Assembly (NCBI GenBank): GCA_022539475.1
Contig: VCMS01000018.1
Location: forward strand, 1-64,000
Source: Gracilaria domingensis
Lineage: Eukaryota; Rhodophyta; Florideophyceae; Gracilariales; Gracilariaceae
Direction of reading: 5' to 3'
DNA length: 64,000 nt
Part shown: positions 1 through 11,800 of the stretch, one piece after another
Layout: each line of letters begins with the position of its first letter
Position numbering within the stretch: position 1 is the stretch's first letter
Notes under the pieces: generated by a model
What the model saw: the letters and a program-made list of their open reading frames with translations, nothing else
Told to the model about the DNA's origin: nothing
Database searches by the model: none
Translations under genes and position numbers: made by a program

Positions 1-650
1 AGCTCTTTCATTATTGTGAGCACAACCGTACTGCACTCCGTAGCGACTACGTCCATAGGAATGAGACCTCTTGAGGCCCCGACGATGTTGAACGCTGATA
101 GCCACACGAGCTTCTCATAATAGCTTACGAGAAATGTGTCTTCGTCGACAACCCCGCAAGTGAGACCCATAGACCTAAACCTGTCTGCAACGTTGGAGGC
201 CTACTTTCCTGTTGCGACAGTGAGACCATCCGGACTTTGAGGAGTGACACCATCCTGCGGAGCTGCGTTTCTTGAGGGGACACCAACGTATAGGACAACT
301 TTTGAACATTTGTCCACACCGAGCTTCGAAAGCAATGGTATGATGTCTCCATTCTGGAAGAAAACGAGATTCTCTCTGAGCGAATAAGGGCAAGCCTGAA
401 TTACGGTCTCCAGGGTGTTCGTTCTTCCACAAACTAGTATCGGTACATCAGAAAGATGAGAGGTAGCAGCCATGCTGCAGAATTCGTGTGCGGAAATGAC
501 CGTATCTTCTTCGTTCGCCAGCATGGTACCTATACGCCCCCTTCCAACAATAACGGCCCGAGTCCTTCGGGCGGGAGATGAGGCCTGAGGGACGTCAGAG
601 TATCTGGGACTCGGAGGCGGAGTCGGAGGCATGTCGGACTGGGAGTTCAT
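1..650 (-). pseudogene. Ketopantoate reductase-like protein (PanE/ApbA type), interrupted and cut by window edge
   Basis: The reading frame starts at an ATG at 650 and reads leftward to the window edge. After a Pro/Ser-rich leader it shows a Rossmann-like glycine motif (AVIVGRGRIG) and a segment reading PILVCGRTN. Further on lies YYEKLVWLSAFNIVGASRG, which fits the helical C-terminal ApbA domain (K-L-W ... N). ApbA/PanE proteins reduce ketopantoate with NADPH, but distant members have other substrates, so the reaction is not assigned. A TAG at 201-203 lies between the two domains. The frame downstream stays the same and keeps its domain match, so this is a nonsense change in an otherwise good gene, not a frameshift. 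The last part lies outside the window. An unusual intron at the TAG cannot be fully excluded. Confidence 0.55.
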
Positions 651-1046
651 TGCAAGTGTTCGATTGTTTTTGTGTGACGATAAAAAGGGAAGATGGGGCG
701 GAGAACTGCTGAGGTAAAGAGTGATACGTAAGTACAAACGGTTGGGAAGCGCAGAACGGGAACATGGTTCACTTTGTGAAAGTGAGCGAAATGTATGATA
801 TGTGATTGTACTGAATGAATGATAGGGCTTGTATGAGACGACAAGCCACAAAGTGTGATGATGTTTTATGAAAGGTAGGTGGAAGAGTAGAAAGTGTGCA
901 ATGAATGAAACTGATTTCGAACCTGAGTTGTAAAGTAGTTGTAAAGTACGAGTTACGGGGAGCTTGAATACAGGATGAAAGGAGCCATTTTGGCTTCATA
1001 AATGACGTGAACGGGTTCTATAGCTTCACTTGGATTGCCATAATTA

Positions 1047-1368
1047 AAAGGATGGAGTTGGATTGCGCCCGAATACGTCTATAAAGGTCGTAGAAGCACT
1101 TATGAAGGAAGGAGTTGTAGACATGTTATTGTTGATGACGGTGGAGCCAGGGTTTGGAGGACAGGCGTTTATGGAGGGTGTTCTTGATAAGGTGCGACAT
1201 GCAAGGGAGTTGTACCCAAGAATAGGGATACAGGTGGATGGAGGTATTGGACTGAGTACTGTGAAAGCAGTAGTGAAGGCCGGTGCAAACATTTCAGTTG
1301 CAGGATCTGCCATCTTTGGCTCGAGTAACCCAGCTCATGTCATAGCTGGTTTTCGAAAGGTTGGTTAG
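1047..1368 (+). pseudogene. RPE: Ribulose-phosphate 3-epimerase, C-terminal fragment
   Basis: About 105 residues match the second half of ribulose-phosphate 3-epimerase, the TIM-barrel enzyme of the Calvin and pentose phosphate pathways. Clear marks are the VGLRPNTS segment, MTVEPGFGGQAF with the catalytic loop, QVDGGI, and the phosphate-binding AGANISVAGSAIF near the end. The N-terminal half (metal-binding HVDVMDG region) is not found in the 400 bases upstream, where a stop lies just before the match. The fragment could be a last exon with an acceptor near 1046, but no earlier exon is visible on this strand and the next gene upstream runs the other way. A truncated copy is the simpler reading. 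Confidence 0.75.
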
Positions 1369-1459
1369 AGATAGTAGCATAAATTTATTGTTTATTACAT
1401 TGTTACCTTTACGTGTTATCACGACTATATTCTCCGTCTCCATTGGAGATGTATTTCTC

Positions 1460-1790
1460 TTGTATGACAACCGGGAAAGGATGTGAGAGAACATAAATAT
1501 ATCCCCAGTGGACGCTGAGAGGGAGGATGAACTACTCTACGTGCTACCATTGTTACCCATCCGGTGTCGAGTGGTGACATATTCTTTTTTTGTCACAACC
1601 CACAAAGGATGTGACGGAAGAAGAACATGCCCCCAGTCGAGACAGAGGGTGAGCAACTCTAAGTACAATCACTAGTCCCTAGCTTGCCTCCACTGGCAAT
1701 ATCTTCCTGTTTTGCTATAACCATCGAGTGGGGTTATGGTGGAAGAGAAAAATATCGCCGGTCGAGGCGAGGTGGGTGGGGACTATGTGA
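1460..1790. repeat. Degenerate tandem repeat, three units of roughly 120-130 bp
   Basis: Three related blocks begin near 1462, 1591 and 1711. Each has an AAGGATGTGA-like or GGTGGAAGAG-like stretch, then an AACAT or AAATAT run, then CCCAGTCGAG or GCCGGTCGAG and a purine-rich tail. Units are clearly diverged. The array lies between the epimerase fragment and the coiled-coil ORF and may belong to the upstream region of the latter. Confidence 0.35.
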
Positions 1791-2000
1791 AGAGGGGACA
1801 GAGAGATGGCGCTTAAATAGTGGAAGGTGCGGAGGTGTACAGTGGATGTTTTGGCGGGAAATGGGATGAGGGAAACAGGGACAATCATGGTGCTGGATAT
1901 AGCCCGTGTGGTTGGACAGTGGGGTGGACAGCACAGTTTAGCTCGATTGCACTGTATCGCAGCGGAAACTTCGATCCAACTACTACTTCTTTTTCTGAAG

Positions 2001-2930
2001 ATGTCGAACGGATACGTGAAGGATGAGGAGCTGTGGGTGCTGTTGGAGGGGAAGGAGGTCCCGCAGACGCCGTCACCAAAGCGGGAAGAGGACGTGATTA
2101 CGGCGGCTGGTCGGATGTCGCAGAAGAAGGAAGTGGCTGAGGAAGGAAAGATGTGTGAGGCGAGGAGAGGGGATGGTGATGAGGTGGAGAAGGGGGTAGA
2201 ATTGGAGGTGGAGGGGGTCGCAATGGAGAGAAGGGGTGCGGTGCATCTGAGTCAGTTAGAGGTTGGAGACCAGATAGAGAGTGGGGGCGGAGAGGGTGAC
2301 AGGGAGATGCGGTTTGTGGGGGAGATGAAGGCGAGGGTGGGGATGTTGGGGTTGGTGATGAAGGAGCAACTGGACGATGGAATTGTGGAGATTGTAACGG
2401 AAATGGGCGGTGTGGTGCTGAGTGGGGGTGGTAGTGGTGTTTCGGTTGAGGCGATTTCGAGCTTGCGGAATTCGTTGTCGGTATTGGGAGTGGAGATGAG
2501 AAATCATGTGTATGGGATAGTGGAGTGTGCGGGAAGGGAGGTTGGAGAGTTGCGGGAGGAGAATAGGGTTCTGAACGAGAGGTTGGACGTGCTGGAGAAG
2601 GAGGTGAAGGAGCTGTGCAAGAGGCAAAGATTGGTGGAAGAGGAGACGGTGAAAGGAGGTGTGGAGGGAAAGACGGAGAAGGGAAGTGTGGGAAGGGTGG
2701 CGGTGCAGAAGGGGTCTCCTGTGACACCGAAGACAAAGGGTGGTGGGGTTGGGGATGGGAAGAGCCGTCTGAAGAAGAGGCGTAAGGAGATGAAGAAGGT
2801 GGTGGAGGAGGTGCCGCGGGAGGGAGTGGGAGCTCCGGTGGTGACTGGGTTTAGGAGTGCGGCGGAGGTAGCGCGGACTGCGAAGGGGATTCTGAGGGGA
2901 CAGGAGGAGAGAAGGATGGGAGGGATTTGA
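2001..2930 (+). CDS. Coiled-coil protein of unknown function, strongly purine-skewed
   Basis: An open frame of 309 codons starts at the ATG at 2001; the frame is open back to 1827 without an ATG. The product is rich in Glu, Gly, Val, Lys and Arg. Around residues 180-235 there is a heptad pattern containing REENRVLNERLDVLEKEVKEL, typical of a parallel coiled coil. It is followed by a basic tail (SRLKKRRKEMKK). The coding strand is almost all G and A over long stretches. No catalytic motif is recognised. It could be a host structural protein or an ORF1-like protein of a retroelement; no RNA-binding motif is seen. Downstream to about 3190 the same skew continues with broken frames. Confidence 0.35.
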   Translation: MSNGYVKDEELWVLLEGKEVPQTPSPKREEDVITAAGRMSQKKEVAEEGKMCEARRGDGDEVEKGVELEVEGVAMERRGAVHLSQLEVGDQIESGGGEGDREMRFVGEMKARVGMLGLVMKEQLDDGIVEIVTEMGGVVLSGGGSGVSVEAISSLRNSLSVLGVEMRNHVYGIVECAGREVGELREENRVLNERLDVLEKEVKELCKRQRLVEEETVKGGVEGKTEKGSVGRVAVQKGSPVTPKTKGGGVGDGKSRLKKRRKEMKKVVEEVPREGVGAPVVTGFRSAAEVARTAKGILRGQEERRMGGI

Positions 2931-3190
2931 AGCCGTTTTGGGGCGAGGCGGGTATACGAGAAGGGGGAGAGTTGTGCACCTGACTTCTACAAAATGAACG
3001 CGTGATGGGCGAGAAATGGGTAAATAGCGGGGGTGGTGTGGACTGGGAAGAAGTGATGGGATGATTGAGGTGGGATGAGTTGCGATTGGCATTGCAACAT
3101 GGGAGAAAATGGAAACGCAAACTAGCACGAGTGCAGTTTTGAGAGAGGGTCGCGGAAAAGAGTGAATGGGGTGGTGCGGCGAAGTAGAAC

Positions 3191-3469
3191 CTCTACAAAA
3201 ACTAGGGGACCCAAGCACTAAACTGCGCGAAATGGAATTTAATATTCCAAAATTTCTTAATTTTTTGAGTGCCAGCCTCTGCTACCCCCTCGCGCGCCCC
3301 AAATAGCCCCAAAACTAGCTTAGTTTCCAAAGCGAACAGACTATATTCCACTTTGCAGAACACAGACGTTACTACCTACACTTAAGCATTCTATTTTCAT
3401 TACCCAAGGTAGGTAATATAACACAACTCAACAAGAAACTACCATTCTTTACAACTGGAACTGCGTCTC
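3191..3469. other. Noncoding stretch
   Basis: No gene is seen. The purine skew of the preceding region ends near 3190, and composition changes to AT-rich with a short C-rich patch near 3285. Confidence 0.4.
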
Positions 3470-4226
3470 TTAATGTCTGGCCACAGTTTTAACGCCAGAA
3501 ATGGAATAGATACTATGATATTGATCTTCCGCAGTGGTTCTAGTTAGGACATTTTGGGGAATCCATGGATGGCACCAGGCTTTGATCTCGAAGGTATGTC
3601 GTACCTGCACAGTTTGTATATGCCCTTCACTGAAAAAATGAGTATTTTTTCGCGATGGATCGTCTTTGACAATTGGCATCAAAGTGCCGTCGTTCTTGTC
3701 CTTTTTTACAAACATTTTGCAGTACCTCTTGTGAACATTACGTTTCTTCCTACTGTGCCGTGCTCTGCGCGTCTCATTCTCTCTGGTTCGATTGGCGCGG
3801 CTAATTCTGTATTTTCTCTTCTTCACTTCGGATTTAGGAGCAGAAAGTGAAGAGGGCTGCCAATTATGTTGCTTACTCTTACGCGTAGCTTCTATTATCC
3901 GTAAAATGAGGCATTGGCTTGTTGTGAACTGTCATTTTTGTGAGCGTGTCGCACTGCGGAACAGTTTGTACATTCAAATTAAAGGATTTTATTCCATGCG
4001 GGAGTTAGTCGTGAGGTATGGAAACGTAACCAGATGCCCTGAGCTTTTCTTCCGCATCAAAGTCATTCGAACCGTGCGACGAACCATGCGACGAATTATT
4101 GCTGTGTTGGACATCAGAAGCGGGTGTGGATTGATGTGAAGGTGTAGAGTTTCTCTTTTTAAAACACTTACTACACAGACGAAAAGAGTTATATCCTTCT
4201 TCTTCCTCCCTATCATTCGAACACAC
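3470..4226 (-). pseudogene. Basic, Ser/Asp-containing ORF fragments, unidentified, possibly transposon accessory remnant
   Basis: Two minus-strand open pieces (3826-3470 and 4226-4005) lie in different frames. The first is very basic at its start (RKKRNVHKR). The second is acidic to polar and holds a short HSNNSSHGSSHGSND repeat and a CSKCFKK pair. The mix of basic and acidic blocks resembles the tails of the accessory proteins at 15.6-17.0 and 60.3-61.6 kb, but the core motif of those proteins was not found. Treat as unidentified. Confidence 0.18.
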
Positions 4227-4299
4227 TGAGATACCGCGAATGGCGTGCGTAGGTTTTTTACAGGAAGCGCATTAGTGACCATACTGATTGCCAATTACT

Positions 4300-6110
4300 C
4301 CATTTTCCACTCTGCATTGGAGACAGCATGCTCCACACAAACAAAGTCTTCTCCCATCCTTGACGAAGACTGAAGCCAACTCGTTATGGACGAGCCCCGT
4401 CGCCATTCAACAACACTACACGAGACTTTCCCGGAGTACCAAGGGTAACCAAGGGTGCAATAATATGTATTCAAGAGAGCTCTTCCACTGTCAATCTTGA
4501 ACTTTCGTGTCCACATTCAGCAACCAATCATAAACTGGCAAAGAATTGTTTGGTGTTCCCTTCTATGAAACATGATTGGTAGTGGACATGTTTCTGCTAT
4601 GAGTGGTATTCCATGCAGCGTTCTACGAAGATGTGATGAAGATATGATGAAAAGAGCACTCACTAGGATGCTGCCAGCAGATTCTGCTATCTGATAGTGA
4701 CATGTTTTGATTCAGAGCCCGTCAGAAGTCCCCGATCAAGTAAAACGGTACCGTCAGTATCCTGTGTTGATCACCACATATGCAGCGGGGTTCATTTTCT
4801 TCATTACTTTCACTCATGACGAAATGGTCAATTGACTCGTCTTTATTCTGGGCTGGATGGAAAGAACTTAAGGTGCAATGAATCGACTCAGTTCAAAACA
4901 ATACTTCTGTGAGCAGCTTTTTTGCATGTTTTCAGTTTGTGAAATGGGGCTCAAGGATGTTTATCAGAAGCAATGGACGACCAAAAACATGCTAAAAAGC
5001 TCTATCCGAATCCTAATCAGTGGAAAACGTGCAGAAGACTATATTAAGATTGTTCAGTACCAGAAATCAAGAGAAACGTGTGGTGCAACCCCAGGACGGG
5101 TGTAACACGCACAGGATGTCCGAAGTCGTGCTCCGTGGGGGATGATCGCTCGGTGGACGAGCCTCTGTCGACACCGGGGACGGAAGTGTAAGACCAGTGG
5201 TTTAATAAAGAAAAATTGCAGAGTTGAATGCAGAAAGTTTAATATCAGGAGAGTCACGGGACGAGAACGGTGTGGAAAAGAGAAATATCGGAGAAAGGGT
5301 GAGCTAGACACTTCAAGGGGAGGCGTAGCGCAAGAAACAAGGGAAAGAGATATACTCCAAGGAGGAGACGCGGGCCGTGCGCACGCCGGCAGCAGGCCCG
5401 ACGTCGGGGAAAAGAACAAGAAAGAACAAAGAAAGAACCCAATACTGGGGCGGAGATCTGTCCTGCAATCAGGAATTAATAGTAATAATATATGTCAATA
5501 CCACACGGTATACCCAAATTCCTTAGGCGTCTCAAGGGAAGGACGCGTACTTATACCTCTTAAGGTGACCCTTCGGGCGAAGTAGTACACCGGCAAGGGC
5601 AGAAACGCCTAGAGTCCACACTCAAGATGAATCTCAAGTGCCTTCTGATCTGAGTGGCACTTCTTGAAAGAGATGCTTGGTTGCTTTACCATCAGGTAGT
5701 GTTCAGCCGCCCCTGCACCTCTAAGTACCCCAAGTGCAGAGCCAGTTGACTTATTATAGTAGTGCACACCCGCACGGGTTGTACACGTACGCAACTCCAC
5801 TGTCAGGGTGCCAAAATAAAGACAAATTAAAATATTCCCCAAATTACCTCACTTGTGCACTAGCCATCCACCTCCACGTGCTCGCGCCCAGACAGGGGCC
5901 TTGGCCCAGGCAGGCCTCTCTACGGGTGCTAATTAAGATTATATTAACCAACGGTTGAAGACAATCTTAGAGGATGCACCTCTTAACATAAAGTGCCACG
6001 TGCACGGGCGCATCGCTTATATATGAAGAGCTTCTTCGTCAAACATCCCTAGAATCGGGTTTCCTCCACAAAAATACAATAAAGAGAACAAGGTAATTCC
6101 GACCTCGCGA
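4300..6110. other. No recognisable gene; promoter-like TATA near 6020
   Basis: No open frame here has a recognisable domain. At 6018-6026 a TATATAT box is followed about 60 bases later by AATACAATAAAG, which looks like a promoter or the U3-R part of an old terminal repeat. No matching second copy, target duplication or primer site was found. The 5250-5600 stretch has an Arg-rich plus-strand ORF of about 147 codons without any known motif. Confidence 0.25.
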
Positions 6111-6116
6111 AATGGG

Positions 6117-6895
6117 CTACCCACGAAGTGTGTCATCCGCGATTGTGTTCTCACTCTTGTTTGTTACAAATTCAATAAGATGGGAATTGTACTTCAAAGA
6201 TATTACAGTAGTACTTCGAGAAGATTTCGTCTTTCTGCTCTTCTTCGGCCGAGGCTGCCCCTCGCTGGTGACTCTTGGAGAATGGCTTGAAGCGTGGTTG
6301 GATGCTTTGAAGCGCATCTTCATTGCAAGTTTCCTTTTCTTCATAACCAGATTATTCTTATTCGTATCTGTTTCCATGATCGGTACTTCTGGCGCTACGG
6401 CTAGTTTCTCCATGGCGCACAACTTTCTTAGGGCGTTCTTGGCAGAACCGGTTTCTTTGATGCTGCGATACCCTCAACTCTCTGCTTTTCATCGTCGACT
6501 AAACTGCCATGACTGCGCTCACGTGAGGTACTCGACGATAAGCTATCAGTGCGCATTGACGCTCTCCGCAGTTCACCACTTGATCCAGATATAGAAGAAG
6601 ACGTACTGGACATGGAATTCCCATAGTATTCACGGATATCATTCTCGGAAGCGTCAAGTACCTTAATTCGCTTTCTCTTATGGGCCCTTTCAGGGTTTTC
6701 ATCACGGTTTTGTTCTTCACGGCGAGGCTTAACTCCGGACTTCTTCCTTTTCCGTGTTTCTACTTCTGGCATTGCATGGATCGCATTCACGCTCAATAGA
6801 GTCAGATGTGCCGTAGCCAGGATTCTTTTCATATTCCTTTCGATTTGTGGGACTACGCTTACGAAGCTTGGCTTTCTCTTTTCGTGCAGGACCAT
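6117..6895 (-). pseudogene. Decayed Lys/Arg- and Ser-rich ORF, possible transposon accessory gene
   Basis: Minus-strand pieces read KRKKSGVKPRREEQNRDE and then a Ser-rich block (SMSSTSSSISGSS). A second piece in a different frame (6422-6117) is again Lys-rich (MKKRKLAMKMRFK). Alternating basic and Ser/acidic blocks are the style of the accessory proteins in the intact divergent elements nearby. A plus-strand Ser/Thr-rich frame starts near 7,800, so the orientation would suit a fourth, much older divergent element. The core motif was not found, so this stays tentative. Confidence 0.25.
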
Positions 6896-7814
6896 GCGAT
6901 CTACTCAAGCTCCGTTCCTCTTATTACGCTCCAACTCGCGGGAGGTCTCTAATTTTTCTAGTCCTTTTTTGCCATTTTCTCCTGCCAGCTTTTCCTCTTC
7001 TCCCTCCTCACACTAGCCGTTTGAATCACGAGCTTGGTCATTATAGTCTCATGTGCTCCCCAGAGAGGCTTGGTAGCGATCAAATGCTCAAACGGATTGG
7101 ACAATTTCCCCATCACTCGTCTCTACTCCGTTTGCAACTCAAGTTTTCTCGTTGACACCAACGGCTTTCCTACCGCGATAAGAGTAGGCTCTTCCCGAGC
7201 ATGGAAGCGGAGAAATGCGCTCCGAGTCGGACCTAACACCTGCCTTGTATTGTTGAAAAGCATTCGCTACCGCCTCTCCCACATACACCTTTCCTGTAGT
7301 TTCATTCTCGTGGGGATGGTTCAGAACTTTTTGTTACATGCATAGAGCAGGAAATTGAATAAAGGATGAGAGCAAGAGTTGAAGTAGAGAACGCGGAGCG
7401 GTGAAGAGGAACGCAAGAATTACTGTTGCCTGACTCCGGCAAAAGTCAGCCGATAGAAGTGTATAGCAACAGCTTGACACTGGAGAAGAACGAAGAGCAT
7501 AGCGCATTTCTCTTTATTGTACCTGTGATTTCGGATGGGACGAAACGGAAAGTGTGAAACTTTCTCAACTTCTGCAGTCTCATCTGCGTACCCATCTTCG
7601 TGAAAAATTATCTCAACACCGCTACCATCTTAAATTAAGCGTCAAATAGCACTTCACATGAAGTAGTGAAAGATATGTCTCGTGTGGGTTATCGCTGTTC
7701 AGCATTGAGTCATTGCTTCTGTACTGTGGGAATGATCGTAAGCAGAGCCACAGCTTTCCGATACTACCGCAACACTCTTCAAATCGAGTCGAAACTAACG
7801 CGAAAAGCACCATG

Positions 7815-8268
7815 AACAATCCCTCCTCCTCGTCCCGTTACTGATTTATCTTCATTTTCATCGTCATCATCCGTGGCCATAAGTTCTGATTCGAATACCG
7901 CTTTTTCGAACAGTCTCCCAAACGGGGCACAACCTATGTTAGTGGCTCACACTGCTTCTTCCAGTGCAGACGAACAACTTCAAGACCATTATAGCGCATG
8001 AAACGGCAGCCGCGCAGGACGTCAGTCATATTTTTCGAACTTACATATCCTTGATGCATCTAATCCCTTACCTCTTCCAGAAACCGATAAAGAACGGGTC
8101 GGGAATTTTTCAAGCACGGAAGTTCGAACATCACCACGAGCTTCGAGTAATGGTCACCTCTCTGGTCGCAACTCGGGCATAAAGATTTCTCATGATTCAT
8201 CCCTACAAGAAAATATGTACATATTTCAGGGCACGCGGAGTGCAATGGGTTTGTGGCACATTTGAAAC
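7815..8268 (+). pseudogene. Ser/Thr/Asp-rich reading frame, possible transposase N-terminus remnant
   Basis: One frame stays open from about 7815 to 8268 apart from one TGA near 7998. Its product is Ser-rich (DLSSFSSSSVAISSDSNTAF, and later NFSSTEVRTSPRASSNGHLS). This low-complexity acidic or Ser-rich style matches the first 150 residues of the transposase at 17.5 kb. No zinc knuckle or catalytic motif follows, and beyond 8.27 kb to 8.88 kb nothing coding is recognised. Confidence 0.2.
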
Positions 8269-8877
8269 TGGTGTCAATTTCGGTCATGTTTATTTCAAAA
8301 ATTGGTGCTCATTTGGAGTGCACTTTGACGTTTCCACCATCCATATGCATTCAGAAGGAGTTCACTGTAACTTCCAAAGTGACATTCCTCACAGCATGGA
8401 ATCAAACATTATCGTGTGGCAACATGCACTGTTTGTTCACACTCCAACTGCCATCCTATTGCAATAATGCCGATAGCAGTCAGGTATGAGTCAATTATCC
8501 TGTCGCACTCCTATTGTGCGACTACATTTACATCAGGCTTGTACGAACTATCTAGCTCATGTGGCCTTCTACGGCTTCAGCCTGCACTCGCTTTTATGGC
8601 ATATCCGTCGCACTCCTTGTGCCCGCAGAGTGCACCCAATTGTAACGGATTCTAAATTCAGAAACATAAAGACGGTGCTGTTTGTGCGTTATCGAAACTG
8701 ACAAGAACCCATTCATCTTGACCTTCGCGACGCCGTCAGCTTTATATTTAGTCCATCGCCACCCCAATCGCGTAAAATTAGCCTTTGAACCAATGCAATG
8801 ACACTCGGCCCGAAGACGACGTAATTTCAGCAGATATATACAAGAATTTGCAACATAGCTGCAACGATACATGTTCA

Positions 8878-11800
8878 TTACGATTGACCTCTTATTCTCC
8901 GAAGCATCTTGTTGCTACTCTCTTCTGATTGTAGAAGGTTTTTGGAAAGACGAATTTCATCTATGAAATAGCACCGTTGACTTCCTCGATTTCGAGCGGA
9001 AATAGAAGGGACATTATGTTGGACAACACCGATCAATCGAGACACTATCGAAAGGTCCTCTACGGATTTAGTACCGAATGCTTTCGATGAACGACCCCTC
9101 TTGAATACTTGATCATACTGGTTCACCTCCAGTCCAGAGACCTATTGCATTAACCCCACCTGATATGTATTCTGCCAATGTCTCCATCTAGAGAACAGAT
9201 CGCGTTCAACTTTGAATTCGAGAAACAGCAAGATTCGACCGTAGTATACCTCTGTAGTGTCTTCAGAAACCATATTGCAAGCTATACTCCAGTTCTGTCT
9301 CGCCCGATTGTCCATGGCTTTCAGGGAGCCAGGAACGAAGTATGACGTAGCTACCTGGGTAATTTCTCCACTTCTGAAGCAAAAACGTGGTCGGAAGATA
9401 ACCTCTGAAACTTCTTCGAGGATGCCCAAAGCCTCCATATTTCCGAGACCGTCATACTTTCTCACAAGATAGCTCTTCAGAGAGGAAGAAAGGAAATCAT
9501 CGAGATCATCATCACCTCCCACCATATAAACATGTTCTTGGCCCCTCAGCTCGTATGCCTCTTGAGAACTGTACCTTTCTTCATCCTCATTCACATCACA
9601 AGAATCATTGGAAAAGACTTTGTAGGCTTCCATAAACTTTGGATCATTGAATAGAGGTGAAGATGCGAGGCTTCTAGCATTTATTCGGCCTAAAGTCCAG
9701 CCAATATATCTTTCCATCCAATGCTGTGAATAGTTTCGTGGCGGTCCGCACTCCAGCACACCCTCCGCAAGATGTAGTATGAAATGCAAGGTGTACGTGC
9801 ACATCTTCATACGATCAGCTTCTCCACCAAAATACATAAGCTCCATATGCTTGTAGAATCTCAAGCACAAAAGGCTTAGCTTTCCAATGTCAGACTGTGA
9901 GAAGGTGTTAGGATTTCGTTAATTCTGGTCATGTTTTTATTTGAATTTGTTATATTGCTACGCTTTTAGTTAGTCATTTAATGTTTTGATGCTTTCTTTG
10001 AATTCCCCGTGATCTAGCGATCCGATTTGATACCCTAATGATCCTCAGAGTCTTTGTTTGACATTAGTTGTCATAATGTTACCAAGACATGTCACGTGTG
10101 ATGTCTGCCTCGTCAGTTGACGTCATGACTGACTTCATAGTTTCGGTGCCTTGCTGGAACTTCTACAAATGGACACGTTTCAGGAACTTCTAGAAGCTTC
10201 CAGACGACTCCACTGTCGATTTCTACGCACAGTTTCTACACTAATTCCGACGCAAGGGCCAGTACTCATAGACACATTAGTTTGAAGGATATTCTAGAAA
10301 TCTGCGTTAGCGACCTTATTTTCGAAGGTCCGATTCTCCATATAAACCCTGGTCGACTGCCCGAACTCTCCTCGGCAGTCACCATCGTTCACGTTCTCAA
10401 CCTCAGACCCAGTGTTCTAACAGAAGGTAGGACGCCAGCACATGTCCACAATTTCTACAAAATCTCGCCAGCCCAAGATATAGGAATCGGGTAGATGGCC
10501 GTCCAGGACAATAAGACTGGAGGACAGAATAAATGCTTTAACCTCGGCGGACTTCCACTCAGCAAAGCGACTAAGTGTCCTTGGTCTGGAGCATACTTGG
10601 CTAGAAATACCTTTCCCAAAATTTCTCAACTCTTCGTCAATGTACCGTAGAGAAGCCTTCGAAAGATGACAAGGCCGTTCCTCATCATTAATCCACGCAC
10701 GAATGATATCTTTTCCAATATTGTAGAAGAGATGCATAATGTCGATCGGGAACGAGGCATATGGAACAATATTGTGAAGATCAAAAAGGATACTGCCTTC
10801 ACTAATTCCAGTATCCTTCTGCAGACTCAACTTTCTCTGGCCATTCAGACGTGACAATTCTCTGATGGTCTCCCAGCTCCGTTGCTCAGTTCGAAGGGGG
10901 AGGTTGGAATGGTCAGAAATTTGACGAACTTCATCGGACGTGTTTAAGATACTAGAAAAGTAGTAATGTCTCCGACTAACAGGCCAAACGCCCTCAATAT
11001 GGAAAAATCGACATGGTCGTTTGCCGTTATGGCCTCGTTCACCCGAGATCTTTTTCACAGCTGGCAGATCTCCAGTAAACCATATTAGATGGACTCTCAC
11101 TTTTCTTCTCGTGCCATCGTAGAAGAGGAATTCAGTACCGTCCCCATTGTTTTCCAGTTGTTTTAACTCTTCCAAAAGTGGGCCCAGAAATGATTCAAGA
11201 TCATCAGGCTCTGTTGGACCAGGGATGAAAGTGAATGGCAACACGTTTCTAATGAGGAAGCGTTCTCGTGGTTCCAAATTGCAGAGAATTCCGGCTATAG
11301 GCCAGACTGTATGAGTTTGCTTGCGAAAAGCTTGAAAACCATCTGTGGAAACGGATAGAAAGATATCGTTCTTCATGGCGTCAACACCGCCATACAGATT
11401 TGCAATGCGTTGAGATGACTTGGTGTGCATGAAATCCGAAATAGAACCATCGTTCTCTCGTAATCTGGAGTGGAAGTAGGTGTACAAGCTTTCGCACTTT
11501 TCTTTGCTTTGAAACATGTTTTTCAATCTCCCACGCAATGAAATCCACGAAACCGATGGAAATGATGATGCATCGCTGGTCGGTCGCGGTTTATGACATA
11601 TAGAGCATGATACAATCGTAGGGTTGAAGAAACACATGTGGCCTGGACAGATAGGAAAACAAATGACATCCTCCGTGATTCCTGACTCAAGACACAACCG
11701 CGAAACCACAGTCTTCCAGCACTTATATGGCAAATTGATATTCTTTAGAATTGCATCCATAACAACCTGCGTAACGTTATGACGGAAGTACGGCTCTATC

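Noticed and set aside
2098-3218. Long minus-strand Pro/Ser/His-rich ORFs
   Set aside because: They are the antisense of the purine-rich coiled-coil gene; a pyrimidine-rich strand lacks stop codons by composition.
5090-6110. A second LTR
   Set aside because: There is a TATA box and a possible AATAAA, but no TG...CA ends with flanking duplication and no second copy.
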